A DNA stretch of 64,000 bases from Halichoerus grypus (GCF_964656455.1 NC_135726.1:31773930-31837929), one strand, 5' to 3'. Positions 43,060-54,865 are shown, counted from the stretch's first letter. The notes: generated from the sequence alone by a model not told the origin. Made by a program: numbers and translations.

Positions 43060-45053
43060 TGAGGGTCATGTCTGCAGATTAAGGACAACACCTTAATAAA
43101 CCTACTTTGACAAAAAATACAATCCAGCCTAGTAGAATCAAAGAATTCACCAGTAATTAAACTGCCTGCCAGAACACAAATCAACACCACTTAAAAGAAG
43201 ATAGCAATATCTAGAATATGATAAAAAAAAAATCCTAAACATGCAAAAACAAACAACAAAACCCAAGAAAAAGTTCCTCAATATCAAGGGGGAAAGCAGA
43301 TAATAGAAACAGACCTTGAGATGTCCACAAGTTGAAATTAACAACTGAGGACTTTAAAACAGCTTTCATAAATACGTTAAAGAACTTAAAGGCAAACATG
43401 AACATGGTGAATTAAAAAATGGATACTTTCAAATGCAAACCACAAAAAAGAACCAAATGGAAAGTCTGGAACTGACAAACATCATCACTGAAATAAAATA
43501 TTCTCTAGATGACCTTAAAATCAGATTGGAGGTAGCAGAAAAAAGCCAGTGAACTTGAAGGCATATCAGTAGAAAACCCAATTCTAAGAACAGAGGGGAA
43601 AAAAAAGACAAAAAAATTTACAGAGCCTCAGCAACTGTGGCACAATATTAAGTGATCTAAAATATGTGCTACTAGAGTCTCAGAGGGATAAGAGAGAGAG
43701 AAAGGAGGCAGAAAAAGATATTTGAAGACATATTTACATAATCTGATGAAAAGCATCAGCTGAGAGACCAAGCTGTCCAGCAGACACCAAGATAAATATG
43801 ATAAATATAAAGAAAACCACTTGTAGGCATTTCATAATCAATATGCTAAAAAAAAAAAAAAAAGTAAAAGATACATCTAAAAAGGAGTCAGAGAAAAAGG
43901 CACAATATATGCAAGGGAATAATGATATAAAAATGACAGGTTATCTCATCAGAAAATATGGAGATGAGAAAAAAAAAAAAAAGAATGATGTCTTTAAGAT
44001 GCTGAAAGGGGAAAAAATAAGTATTAATCCAGAATTATATATCTAGCAAAAATACCCTTTAAAAGCAAAGGTGAAAAGACATTTCTAGGTACAACAAAAG
44101 TTTACAGATTTCATTGTCAGCAGCCCTGCACACCCCACAAAGGAATGCTTTTAGACATTCTTTAGGCTAAGGGCTAATTAAGTAAGACAGCAACTCAGAT
44201 CTAGAAGAAGAAATGAAGAGGATTGGAAATGGTAAACATACGAATAACTATAAAAGATTACTCTTTTCCTCTCTTTGGCTTTGTAAGAGACAATTAAGCC
44301 CCAAATAAGTAGAAGGTAGGAAATAACAGAAATGAGAACAGAAGTTAGTAAAATAGAAAACAGATAATAAAGCAAAACAAAAGGGTGGCACTTTGAAAAG
44401 TTTAGTAATAAAATTGATAAACCCTAGCAAGAATGATTAAGAAAAAAAAAAGAGATAAAACAGAAATAATATCAGGAGTGAAAAGGCAACATTACTACAA
44501 ATCCTACTGACATTAAAAGACTAATAATGGAATAAACAACTATACAAAATAAATTTGACAACTTAGGTGAAATGAAAACATTTCTTTAAAAACAAAACTC
44601 ATTTGGGCGCCTGGGTGGTTCAGGTCATGATCCCAGAGGTCCCACATAGGACTATCTGCTCAGTGGGGAGTTGTTTCTCTGCCCCTCCCCTGGCTCATGC
44701 ACATTCTCTTTCTCTACCCCCTTCAAATAAATAAACAAAATCTTTAAAAAATAATAATAAAAATAAAATAAAATAAAATAAAATAAAAACAAACAAAACT
44801 CATCCAAATGGACACAAAATGAAATAGAAAAAATGTGAATAGCCCTTTACCTATTAAATAAATTAAATTCATTACCAAAACCTTTCCACAAAGAAAACTC
44901 TAAGCCTAGATGGTGTCAATGATAAATGCTATTAAACATTTGGGGGAAGGAGGATGCCAATATTACACAAAATCTTCCAGAATATATAGGTAGAGGAAAT
45001 ACTTCCCAACATATTTTATGTGGCCAAGATTATTGTAATACCAAAACCAGACA
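43060..45053 (+). mobile_element. Outer old LINE-1, 5' part (split element)
   Basis: Sense-strand old mammalian L1: 5'UTR/ORF1 wording (GACTTTAAAACAGCTTTCAT, AACTTAAAGGCAAACATGAA, GAACTTGAAGGCATATCAG), then ORF2 wording (GTGGCACTTTGAAAAGTTTA, AACCCTAGCAAGAATGATTA, AATACCAAAACCAGACA). The 5' limit is approximate. All frames are broken. A CAN-SINE sits at 44605-44790. The element stops in ORF2 at 45053 and resumes in register at 50791-50808, after the inner L1. Confidence 0.82.
44605..44791 (+). mobile_element. CAN-SINE with internal deletion
   Basis: Head GGGCGCCTGGGTGGTT joins directly to CAGGTCATGATCCCAGAG, so about 30 bp between head and B-box region are missing. The CT-rich body and tail AAATAAATAAACAAAATC follow, then an AAAAT microsatellite. 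The target-site duplication AACAAAACTCAT lies at 44592-44603 and 44792-44803. It is inserted in the outer L1. Confidence 0.92.
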
Positions 45054-45858
45054 TAAAAGGAGTGACATTACTGAAAATGGTGGAGTAGGGAATTTCAAAA
45101 TTCCATCCTTCCATTAAAGCAACAATTAAGCTGGCAAAAGTCACCAGAATCAACTTTCTCAGAATTCTGAAATCCAAAACTTAAACAGAGGAATGCTTAA
45201 TGAAGAAGCAAACTGCTAAATTTTGATAAGAGAAATTATGACAGTTTCACTTACCAACCTACTACCCGCTCCCACCCCCCAAATCACCAACTCAGCAGTG
45301 GTCATGGGGACACCAGCCCACATTCTGATGTGGCTTTCTGGTACCAGAAAGGGAAATACAGACTTTGTTTTCAAAGAATTATTGTTATGTGTATTGACCT
45401 ATCCTGTGACTCCCTGAGGACTCAGTTCAGGGGCTTGCCTTTGTTATGCCCAACTCAAAACTTTCTCAGGGTGGCACCCTCAAAAGCACTTAAAGGCAAA
45501 TACATTACATGCAGCCTCCTAGGGCAAAGGATAACAAACAGGGGAGGTGCCAGGCAAACCAAATAACCTTGGAACAAAGAGGTTGAAGAAGGATATACAT
45601 GGGGGAATAAAAGCTTTATACTGGGGCATTTAGAAGGCTTGCACATATGCCCAGGGCTGGATGCATGTTAGAAAAGACCTGATAAGACTCCAAGCTTTAA
45701 TTCTGGCTGAAATTTAGGCTCCATAGAAGGCTGAAGGGAAGCTACAGCAGAGTTAGAAATGAACAGAGAGGGAGGAAAATACATGACTAAGGAATGAAGA
45801 AATGCCCCAACACAGAGCCAATCTGTGAAGACAGGGAGAAGTTTGGTTTGGTTTGGTG

Positions 45859-45860
<2 letters not shown>

Positions 45861-45908
<48 letters not shown>
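45861..45908. repeat. (GT)24 microsatellite
   Basis: Forty-eight uninterrupted bases of GT inside the 5' region of the inner L1. Confidence 0.97.
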
Positions 45909-45910
<2 letters not shown>

Positions 45911-46267
45911 ATTCCAGGCATTTAAGGAAATTTCTGTCAAATCACTACCTGACTACTAATCTAACAGAACAAAGATTTCAGTGACCACAGGGGACAAGGA
46001 ATATAATCTTTATAGAAATAGTTTAGAAAAGGCATTAAACAAACAACTACAACCACAAGCAGCAACAATAAACTCAAGAGAACAGGAGGATCTGATTTCC
46101 AGAGGTATGCATTTTAATGTTCAAAATGTCCAGTTTCAACAACAACAGAACATATGTGCAAAGAAACAAAAATGTCTGGCTGATTGAAAGAAGAAAAAAG
46201 AAAGAAAGAAATTAGTAGAATTTCTCCTTGAGGAAGAACAGACATGGGCTTAATAGATAAAGATTTT

Positions 46268-46468
46268 ATTTTTTTTTTAAAGATTTTATTTATTTATTTG
46301 ACAGAGAGAGACACAGTGAGAGAGGGAACACAACCAGGGGGAGTGGGAGAGGGAGAAGCAGGCTTCCCGCTGAGCAGGGAGCCCGATGCGGGGCTCGATC
46401 CCAGGACACTGGGATCATGACCTGAGCCGAAGGCAGACGCTTAACGACTGAGCCACCCAGGCACCCCA
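46268..46468 (-). mobile_element. CAN-SINE, antisense, in inner L1
   Basis: Tail complement AAAGATTTTATTTATTTATT, a purine-rich body, B-box complement GGGCTCGATCCC and head complement GAGCCACCCAGGCACCCC. The target-site duplication AATAGATAAAGATTTTA is at about 46252-46268 and 46469-46485. The least diverged SINE type in the window. Confidence 0.97.
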
Positions 46469-46962
46469 ATAGATAAAGATTTTAAATCAACTGTCTTAAA
46501 TATGCTCAAAGAGCTTAAAAAAAAAAAACAAAAAACAAGAGAATAATGTTTTAACATATCAATAAAGAGATTAAAATTATTGAAAAAAGGAACCAAACAG
46601 AAATTCTGAGGTTGAAAAGTACAACTGAAAGGAAAAATTCACTAGAGGGGTTCAACAACAGCTTTGAGCAGGCAAAAGAAAAACACAGTGAACTTGAAGA
46701 TAGGTCTATTGAGATTATCCAGTCTGGGGGGCAGAAAGGAAAAAGAATGAAGAAAAATGACAGGGACTAAGAGTACTATAGGTCACCATGAAGCATACCA
46801 ACATACACAAAATGCGGGTTTCAGAAGAAGAAAGAAAGAAAGGAATAGGAAGAACATTTGAAGAAATAATGGTCTAAAACTTCCCTAATTTGATGACACT
46901 GCATGAATCTACACATCCAAGAATCTTAATAAACCCCAAGTAGGATAAACTCCAAAAGATCC

Positions 46963-47063
46963 TCAGTTTGTTTTTTTCAGAGTCCATCGTCTCTCATGGC
47001 TCGTCTCCCCCTCCAATTTCCCCATTAACATAACATAATTAAATTAAATTAAATTAAATTAAA
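46963..47063 (+). mobile_element. 5'-inverted (twin-primed) carnivoran LINE-1 3' end
   Basis: 46963-47022 is carnivoran L1 3'UTR in reverse orientation (complement of GGGGAAATTGGAGGGGGAGA and GAGAGACGATGGACTCTG). 47023-47063 is the very 3' end in direct orientation (ATTAACATAACATAATTAAA plus an AAATT-rich tail). The sequence normally lying between the two is deleted. A perfect 16-bp target-site duplication AAACTCCAAAAGATCC flanks it at 46947-46962 and 47064-47079. Confidence 0.92.
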
Positions 47064-48408
47064 AAACTCCAAAAGATCCACCAACACATATTATAATCAA
47101 ATTGTCAAAAGACTAAAAGACTTGAAAGCAGTAAGAAAGAAGTGACTTATTACATACAAAAGGTCTTCGACAAAATTAGCAGCAGGTTTCTTTCAGAAAC
47201 CATGGAGGTCAGAAAGCAGTAGGATAACGTATTTAAAGGCTGAAAGACAAAAAAACCTGTCAACCAAGAATTCTATATCTGGCAAAGATACCTTTCAAAA
47301 ATGAAATAGCAACCAAGATATTCTCAGATAAACAAAAGTTGATGGAGTTTGTCATTTATAAACCCGTCTTACAAGAAATCCTAAAGGGATTTCTTCAGGT
47401 TGAAATGAAAGGACACTAGACAGTAACTTGAAGCCATTTGAAAAAAATAAAGAACACCAGTAAAGGTAACCACATAGGAAAATATAAAAGCCAATATTAT
47501 TGTATATCTGGCTTGTGCTTCTTCTTTTTCTTTTTCTTTCCTAAACGACTTAAAAGACAAATGTATAAAACAATAACTATAAATTTATGGTAATAGGCAC
47601 ATGATGCATAAAGATATATTTCTGACAATAACAGCATACAGGAGGGAGGTGATGGAGCTGTATAATGCAGAGGTTTGTATACCATTGAAGCTGGGTCAGT
47701 ATCTATTCAAGTTAGACTGTTAGACAATTAATTGCAATCCCCATGGTAACCACTAAGAAAATAACTTGCAAAATTTACAGAAAAGGCAATGAGAAGGAAA
47801 TCAAAAGAATACACTAGGAAAAAAACAGAAAGGAAAGCATTAAGGAAGAATTGAGGAACATACAGAAATCAAACAGCAAGTTGGTGGAAGTCCTTCCTTA
47901 TCAGTAATCACTGTAAATGTAAATGGATTAAATCTTCCTATTAAAAGGAAGAGATTGACATAATCAATTAAAACATGATCAAACTCTATGCTGTGTACAT
48001 GACACTGACTTTAGATACAAAGGCTCAAATAGGTGAAAAGTGAAAGGATGAAAATTATGCAAATAATAACCAAACGAGAGCTGAGATGACCAAACTAGTA
48101 TCAGACAAAATAGACTTTAAGTCAAAATTTTTTACATGAGACAAAGAAGGACAATATATATTAGTAAAAGGCTCCATCCATTAAGAAGACTGAAACTACA
48201 AATCAGTAACAAAGGAAAAGTGGAAAATCCACAAACATCTTGCAATGAAATAACACACTCAAATAACTAATAAATCAAAGAATAAATCACAAGAGAGATT
48301 AGAAAATATTCTGAGATGCATGAAAATGAAAACACAGCATACAAAAAATTATGAGATGTGGCAAAAGCAGCCTGGAGGGAAATGTATAGATTTCAATGCC
48401 CACATTTT

Positions 48409-48584
48409 GTTTTCCTTTTTTTTTTTTTTTAAGAGAGTGAGGGGCTGAGAGAGAAAGAATCTTAAGCAAGCTCCACGCCCATTGTGTGAGTGCAATGTGG
48501 GGCTTGATCTCACAATGCTGAGGTCATGACCTGAGCTGAATCAAGAGTTGGGTGCTTAACCAACTGAGCCACCCAGGCACCCCC
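48409..48584 (-). mobile_element. CAN-SINE, antisense, in inner L1
   Basis: T-run tail near 48416-48432, a short purine-rich body, B-box-complement region GGGGCTTGATCTCACAATGC and head complement GAGCCACCCAGGCACCCC. The perfect 15-bp target-site duplication TCAATGCCCACATTT is at 48393-48407 and 48585-48599. It interrupts L1 ORF2. Confidence 0.96.
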
Positions 48585-50807
48585 TCAATGCCCACATTTA
48601 AAAAGGAGAAAGATCCCAGATCAAAAACTTAACCTGACACATTAAGGAAGTAGGAAAAAAAGAGTAAACTAAACCCAAAGCTAGCTGTAGAAAGAAAATA
48701 ATAAAAATTAGAGTCAGCTAAATTAAGTAGGAAATTAAAATACAATAGAATCACTAAGAACAAAAGTTGGTTCTTTGAAAAGATCAACAAAATTGACAAA
48801 CTTTTAGCTAGAATGACAGAAAAAGAAGAGAGAAAAGATATAAATAATTAAGATTTAAAATGAAAGTTGGGACATTACTACTGAAATTTTTACTTACAGA
48901 AATAAAAAGAATCAAAAGAGGATACTATGAACAATTGCATACCAACAAATCTAGATGAAATGGGAAAATCCTTAGAAACATACAAAATATCAAAACTGAC
49001 TCAAGAGGAAATAGAAATCTCAGTAGACTTATAACAAGTAAAGATAATGAATCAGTAATTAAAACCTCTGGACAAAGAAAAGTCTAGTACCAGATAGATT
49101 CACTGTTTGTAAACTATACAAAACAAAGAAGAATTAATACCAATCTTCTTAAATTCTTCCAAAAATGTGAAGAAGGAATACTTCCTTATGCATTTTATGA
49201 AGTCAGTGTTACCCTGATACCAAAGCCAGACAAAAACAATCTAAGAAACTGTAGATGCAAAAATTCTTAATAAAATACTAGTAAATCAAATCCAGCAGCA
49301 CAAATCAAATCCAGCAAGATTATACACCATGACCATGTGAAATTTAACACAGGAATGCAAGGATGTTTCAACCTTTAAAAATCAATGGATATAATGTACT
49401 GCATTAATAGAATGATACAGAAAAGAGTATTTGACACACTCCAACACACTTTCAGGATACAAACTAAAATAAGAAGGGAATTTCCTCAACATGGTAAAGG
49501 GCATTTATGAAAAACCCACAACTAACATCATAATCAAAGGTGAAAGACTGAGAGTTTTTTCCTAAGGACCAAGGGTTCTGCTTTCACCACTACTATTCAA
49601 TACTGAAATAGTTCTAGCCAGAGCAATTAAGAAAAAGAAATAAAGTGTTCAAAATTGGAAAGAAGAAGTAAAACTATATCTACTTACAAATGAGATGATC
49701 TTATATATGGAAAACTCTATAAAGAATCCACAAAAAAAATGTTAGAAACGTTTATGCATCCAAGAACACCATCAAGAGAGTGAAAAAGACAACCTACAAA
49801 ATAAAAGACAATATTTACAAATTATATATCTGATAAGGATCTGGTTTCCAATATCTATTATTTTATAACTCAACAACCAAAAGATAAACAACCCAATTCC
49901 AATGTGGGCAAAAACTCGAATTGACATTTCTCCAGAAAAAGATCTGAAAATTACCAATAATCACATGAAATTAAGCTCAGTGTCATTAGGCTAAGGGAAT
50001 GCAAATCAAAATCACAATAAAATAGCACTTCACACCCCACTAGCTTGACTACTACTTTTTTTGTAACTGGACAATAACAAGTGATTGGTGATGTAAAGAA
50101 TTTAGAGCCTTCACACAACACTGGTGAGAACGTAATGAGGGCCACTTTGAAAGCCGTGTGGCAGGCAGTTCCTCAGTAAGTCAAACATCAAATAACCATA
50201 TGATGCCGAAATTCCATTCCTAAGTATATCCTAAGAGAATTGAAAACTGGTTTTCATACAAAAGCTTGTACATGTATGTTCATAGCAGCACTATTCATGA
50301 TAGCCACAGTGTAGAAATAGTCAAATGTCCATTAACTAATGAATGGATAAACAAAATATAGCATATCCATACAATACTGGACACCCATACAATATGGATA
50401 TTATTCAGCCATAACAAAGAATGAAGTACTTAGTCATACTACAATATAGATGAACTTTGAAAATGTTATGATAAGTAGGAAAAGCCAGGCACAAAAGTTC
50501 ATGTGTTGTTTAATTCATTTATATAAAATACCCAGAATAGGGAAATCCATAGAGATATAAAAGAGATTACTGGTTGTCAGGGGCCAGAGGGCAGGAGGAG
50601 ATAAGAAGTGGCTGCTTAATGGATGTGAATTTTCTTTTGGGGTAATGAAAATATTTTAGAACTAGATAGTTGTGATGGTCACACAACACTGTGTATGTAC
50701 TAAATGCCACTGAATTGTGTACTTTAAAATGGTTAAAATGGTGAAATTTATGCTATGTATATTTTAACAGTTAAAAAACATAAGATGCCACCAAAAAACC
50801 CACGACA

Positions 50808-52796
50808 CAGATATTACAATAAAAGAAAGTTGTGCAATATTACAATCTCCTTTTTATGCACCAAAATAATTAACAGATACTAGCAAACAGAATTCAGCAA
50901 TATTTTAAAAGGACAATACATCATGGCAAAAAAGTAAGATTTATCTCTGTAAGCCAGATTGAGTTAATATTTGAAAAGCATACCACATTAACAAAATAAA
51001 GGAGAAAAACCATAGATTCACAAGAAGCACTTGACAAAATTTAATACCGCTCAAGAGCTTTGCAGCAAACTAGCAAACTACAAAAATAATGTCCTCTAAT
51101 AAAGGGAAACTTTGAAAAAACTCTACAACACACATCATACTTAATAGTGAAGTACTGAATACTTCCTCCCTGAGATCAAGAATAAGGCAAGTATGTCTGC
51201 TCTCAGTATTCTATTCAACATTTTACTGGAGCTCCTAGTCAGTGCAACAGGGTAAGAAAAAGAATTGGAGGGCATACATACTGGAAAGGAAAAACTGCAT
51301 TTATTTACAGATTACATAATTGTTTATATAGAAAAATCCTGAGGAATCTACCAAAAACTCCATTAGAACTGATAAGGGAATTTAGTAAGGCTGCAGACGT
51401 AAGATCAACATATAAAAAACAATTATATTTTTATATAGTAGTAAATAAAATACTGTTGTAAAATAAAAATTTTAAATCACACATTTTGCAATAGTATAAA
51501 AATATGATACAATTAGAAATAAACATAACAAAATATGGACAAAAACTCTGAACTGAAAAATACAAAAGTGTTGAGAGAAATGAAAGACCTAAATAAATGG
51601 AGAGATACACCACGTTCTGGGGTGGAAAAATCAATATACCTAAGATGTCTGTTATCCCCAAATTAATATAAAGAGTCAACACAATATCAATCAAAATTAT
51701 AGGCAGTTTATTTTGGTATAAATGTATGAGTTGATTCTGATTGATTCTCAATAAAGTTATCAAGGCAATTCAATGAAGAAAGGAAATGTTTTCAACAAGT
51801 AGTGCTGAGACAATTGGATAAACACATAGGATAAAAGAAACTTCAACCCCTACCTCACACCATACACAAAAACTCCGAGCATAGTCCTAAACGTAAGAGC
51901 AAAACTATAAAAATGTAGAAGAAAGCACAGGAGAATATCCTCACTAACTTGGGGTAGGCAAAGTTTTATTAGACAAGACCTAGAAAGTAGTAGCATTAGA
52001 AGAAAAGAATAATAACTTAGACTCCATCACATAAAAAATCTGGTCATCAAAAGACATCATTAAGAATATTAATAGGCAATGGTGGACTGGGAAACAATAT
52101 TTGGAAAGCATACCTGATGAAGGACTGGTAGCCATGATATATAAAGAACTACAACTCAATAATAAAAATACAAACAATCCCGTAAATAAGACACAGGATT
52201 TGAATACTTTGCAAAAGATCATGTATGAATAGCCAATAAGCATACAAAGAAGTGCTTAACATCACTGACTTACAGGGAAATACAAACTAAAAGCACAATG
52301 AGATAACACTCCACACCCATTATAATGACTAAAATTAAAGACTGACAACACCAAACATTGGCAAAATCTGTGACAACTAGAAGTCTCACACCTTGTTGGT
52401 GGGGAATATAAATCAGTACAACCATTCTAGATGAATGTCTGAAGTAAGCATCTACTACCCAATGACCAAGAAATTCCACTCCAAGGGTGTGTTTAACCAA
52501 GGTAGGTGAAGATATACATGTCCCCAAAATACATATACAAGAATGTTCATAGAAGTCTTAGTCATAATAACCCCAAATCAGAAACCACCTAAATATCCAT
52601 TAACAGGTGAATTATAAACGTATTGTGGGCTACACAGCAAGTAAAGCTAAGAAAATGCTGTCACTAAACATGGATGGATCTCAGACAAAATGATACTGGG
52701 CAAAGAAAGCCAGATACAAAAGACCACATATATATGTGGTTTCATTTATATGAAGTTCAAAAGCAGGCAAAACAAATCTGTGTTGATAGGAATTTG
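50808..52796 (+). mobile_element. Outer old LINE-1, 3' part (continuation)
   Basis: Continues the ORF2 broken at 45053: CAGATATTACAATAAAAGAA, GATACTAGCAAACAGAATTC, GCACTTGACAAAATTTAATA, then the reverse-transcriptase site as F-T-D-Y at 51304-51315 (F-A-D-D expected). Later come AAAGAACTACAACTCAATAA and AAAGAAAGCCAGATACAAAA from the ORF2 end. Frames are broken throughout. It is truncated where a younger L1 begins. Confidence 0.85.
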
Positions 52797-52810
52797 AAAG
52801 AATTTGAAAG

Positions 52811-53076
52811 AAGAAGATAGCAGGAGGGGAAGAATGAAGGGGGGAAATCGGAGGGGGAGACGAACCATGAGAGACTATGGACTCTGAGAAACAAACTGAA
52901 CGTTCTAGAGGGGAGGGGGTGGGAGGATGGGTTAGCCTGGTGATGGGTATTAAAGAGGGCACGTACTGCATGGAGCACTGGGTGTTATGCACAAACAATG
53001 AATCATGGAACACTACATCAAAAACTAATGATGTAGTGTATGGGGATTAACATAACATAATAATAATTAAAAAAAA
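52811..53076 (+). mobile_element. Young carnivoran LINE-1 3' end, 5'-truncated
   Basis: GAAATCGGAGGGGGAGACGA, ACCATGAGAGACTATGGACT, AGGGCACGTACTGCATGGAG, GAATCATGGAACACTACATC and GGGATTAACATAACATAATA, with a short A-tail, form the carnivoran L1 3'UTR. The 5' junction is blurred by a duplicated AATTTGAAAG (52791-52810). No clear target-site duplication was found. Confidence 0.93.
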
Positions 53077-53335
53077 GTTAAGTAACTTGCTCAAGGTCAG
53101 AGGCAAATGTCTCCAAAGCCTGAACATCACACAGTAAGAGCACTCTGCTGTGAAACAGAGTTCATAATCTCTTAGAGCCATGGCATTCCATTTCTAGAAA
53201 GATCTCAGAAATCACATTAGCCAATGTGTCTCCCATTCCCATTTTATAGCTGGGAAAACTGAGTCTCAGAGAAGGGAGAGTCTCGCCCAAAGTAGATGAC
53301 TCATTGGTGGCACAGCTGACCATGTCTTGCCCTGG
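53077..53335 (-). mobile_element. MIR SINE fragments, antisense
   Basis: GTTAAGTAACTTGCTCAAGG at 53077 and CCCATTTTATAGCTGGGAAA with CTGAGTCTCAGAGAAGGGAG near 53240-53280 are two antisense MIR cores. The first lies directly against the young L1 tail. Confidence 0.7.
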
Positions 53336-53757
53336 TAGACAGTCAGGGAGGGGTGCAGTGGCCTCCTTCCCTCCCAGCCCACTAGCCCCCAAGCACGGGC
53401 CAGGGGGCCTGGCACAGAGGGACACTCGAGTCATATTTCACAGTAAAGCCAGAGTGAGTCTTACTGCACAGACTCAGGTTAGCAAGGAACATCAAATTTT
53501 TTTCTCTAAATCAAATCAAACTCCTCCTCCTAGCCACCATCCAAGAGGCCTGGCCCGACAATCAGTCTCAACCATTCTTGATCCACCCAAGAGCCCAGGA
53601 GGAGTCCTTGGCGCCCAGAAAATGGGGAGAGGCATCCTGTCGTCTCCTCCTCCTTCTAGTTTCCCTGTAGCTTCATCGTGAGCCACTCCGGATGCAGCAT
53701 CCTTCAGTGAGCCACCATTCCCAGGCCACTGGGTTTCCCAGGAAAGCTGGAAGCTCC
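53336..53757. other. Unique non-coding sequence
   Basis: No repeat or gene recognised. Confidence 0.4.
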
Positions 53758-54185
53758 CAGACACGTGGCCAGACACATATGCACGCGTTCACACACATCT
53801 AGACGGTCCCGGAAATTCACACACTGGCACGGGCACAGAGAGACACACGCGGCTTCCCCATTCACACCGATGCACGCACCCCGCGCACCAGACATACACC
53901 ACACGCATCCCAGACACACACCTACGGACACGCACTGATAACCCGGACTCATGCACAAATGTACTGATGTCTACACCACCCGCTCCCACACAGATTTTTG
54001 CCCAAGTTCCCACTCTGATAGGGACACTCGCAAGCAATGACACGCACATAGGGCCTCAGACACACGTCCTCAGCCAGACATCAAGACAGAGACCCTCACC
54101 CCTGGCCACAAGACTGACACAGGCTCACACACTCCACAAGCGGACAGACCTGCAGAGACAGGCATTCAGTCGCAAGCAGACAGGC
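53758..54185. repeat. Degenerate CA-rich tract
   Basis: Over about 430 bp the sequence is dominated by imperfect ACAC-type words interspersed with CG (CACGCGTTCACACACATCTA, GAGAGACACACGCGGC, CCAGACATACACCACACGCA). It looks like an eroded CA-based tandem array rather than any gene. Confidence 0.6.
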
Positions 54186-54380
54186 ACGAAAACGCTCGCA
54201 CGCCCAGGGGCTCAGCCCCGGCCCGGCCCCGCGCACCAGTGCAGATGTGCTTGCCCACCCAGCCGCGGGAGCCGTTCCCGGGCCCATGCTGCCACACAGT
54301 GGAGACGTGGCGTCCTCCCCGGAGCCCCCTCCCGCCTGTCCCCTACCCGGCCGGGCGGTCACGTGCGGGAGAAGACAAAA
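54186..54380. promoter_or_regulatory. Short CpG-rich patch
   Basis: By eye about 20 CpG in about 190 bp of very G+C-rich DNA (CCCGGCCCGGCCCCGCGCAC, CCCGGCCGGGCGGTCACGTG). It adjoins a CNE-like block. It is below the usual CpG-island length unless extended into the neighbouring CA-rich tract. No transcription start is evident. Confidence 0.4.
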
Positions 54381-54720
54381 ATATGGCTGGGGCCTGGGAG
54401 GTGGGCAGCGAGGAAGGGAAGGGGCAGAAGATAAAATAATAGTACTGCCGGGTTTGTTCATTTCGGTGATAATTAGCGGTGCCTTCCCCGCCGCCTCGCC
54501 GGCCGCTCCGGCTGATCCCGCGTGATGGATGCCTGGTGGTGCTGAATGCAAATTAGCATAATTTCATTACCGAGGGACCCGTGAAAAGGTTCAATTATAG
54601 AGCAATCTCATTAATACCAGGGCTTGTTAAACTAATAGAAAGAGACAGGCCCCGCAGCTCGGAGAGGTACACATGTGCTCGGAATGCAATTACTGCCCGA
54701 GCCCCTGGTACCTGGGCCCC
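54381..54720. promoter_or_regulatory. CNE-like block with POU/homeodomain sites (candidate enhancer)
   Basis: Repeat-free. It holds an exact octamer ATGCAAAT at 54546-54553 running into TTAGCATAATTTCATTACC, GTGATAATTAGCGG near 54466, GGTTCAATTATAGAGC near 54589 and CTCATTAATACCAGG near 54608. The density of TAAT-type cores in about 180 bp next to a CpG-rich patch is typical of deeply conserved developmental enhancers. Conservation is not demonstrable here. Confidence 0.45.
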
Positions 54721-54865
54721 ACCTGGCTCCCTAGGACCTGCCCGCGACGGCCTGCAGACTCGCACTCCCAAAGGACAGGGGCCCTGACCTCGGTGGTCCA
54801 GAGTCTGATAAGCAGATGCCCCTCAAAGAAGCAGAGCGTCTGGGCTGAATCAGCCTTTACTAATC

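Larger units (their letters stand above)
45054..50790 (+). mobile_element. Inner old LINE-1, near full length, inserted in the outer L1
   Basis: Starts with a 5'UTR-like GAAAATGGTGGAGTAGGG. ORF1-side wording follows (GTACAACTGAAAGGAAAAAT, CATGGAGGTCAGAAAGCAGT), then ORF2 (AAGTTGGTTCTTTGAAAAGA, TGGGACATTACTACTGAAAT, CATTAATAGAATGATACAG), and a 3' end GGTTAAAATGGTGAAATTTA then TGTATATTTTAACAG. The reverse-transcriptase active site reads L-T-N-E at 49683-49694 instead of F-A-D-D, and many stops occur. It contains two SINEs, a twin-primed L1 and a GT microsatellite. The flanks CCAAAACCAGACA (45041-45053) and CCAAAAAACCCACGACA (50791-50807) are a likely degenerate target-site duplication. Confidence 0.85.

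Noticed and set aside
45054..50790. Potentially active full-length L1
   Set aside because: Frames are broken throughout, the reverse-transcriptase active-site residues are substituted and three later insertions interrupt it.
53758..54185. Possible CRISPR-like or satellite array in CA-rich DNA
   Set aside because: No regular repeat/spacer spacing; only degenerate CA words, in a mammalian genome.
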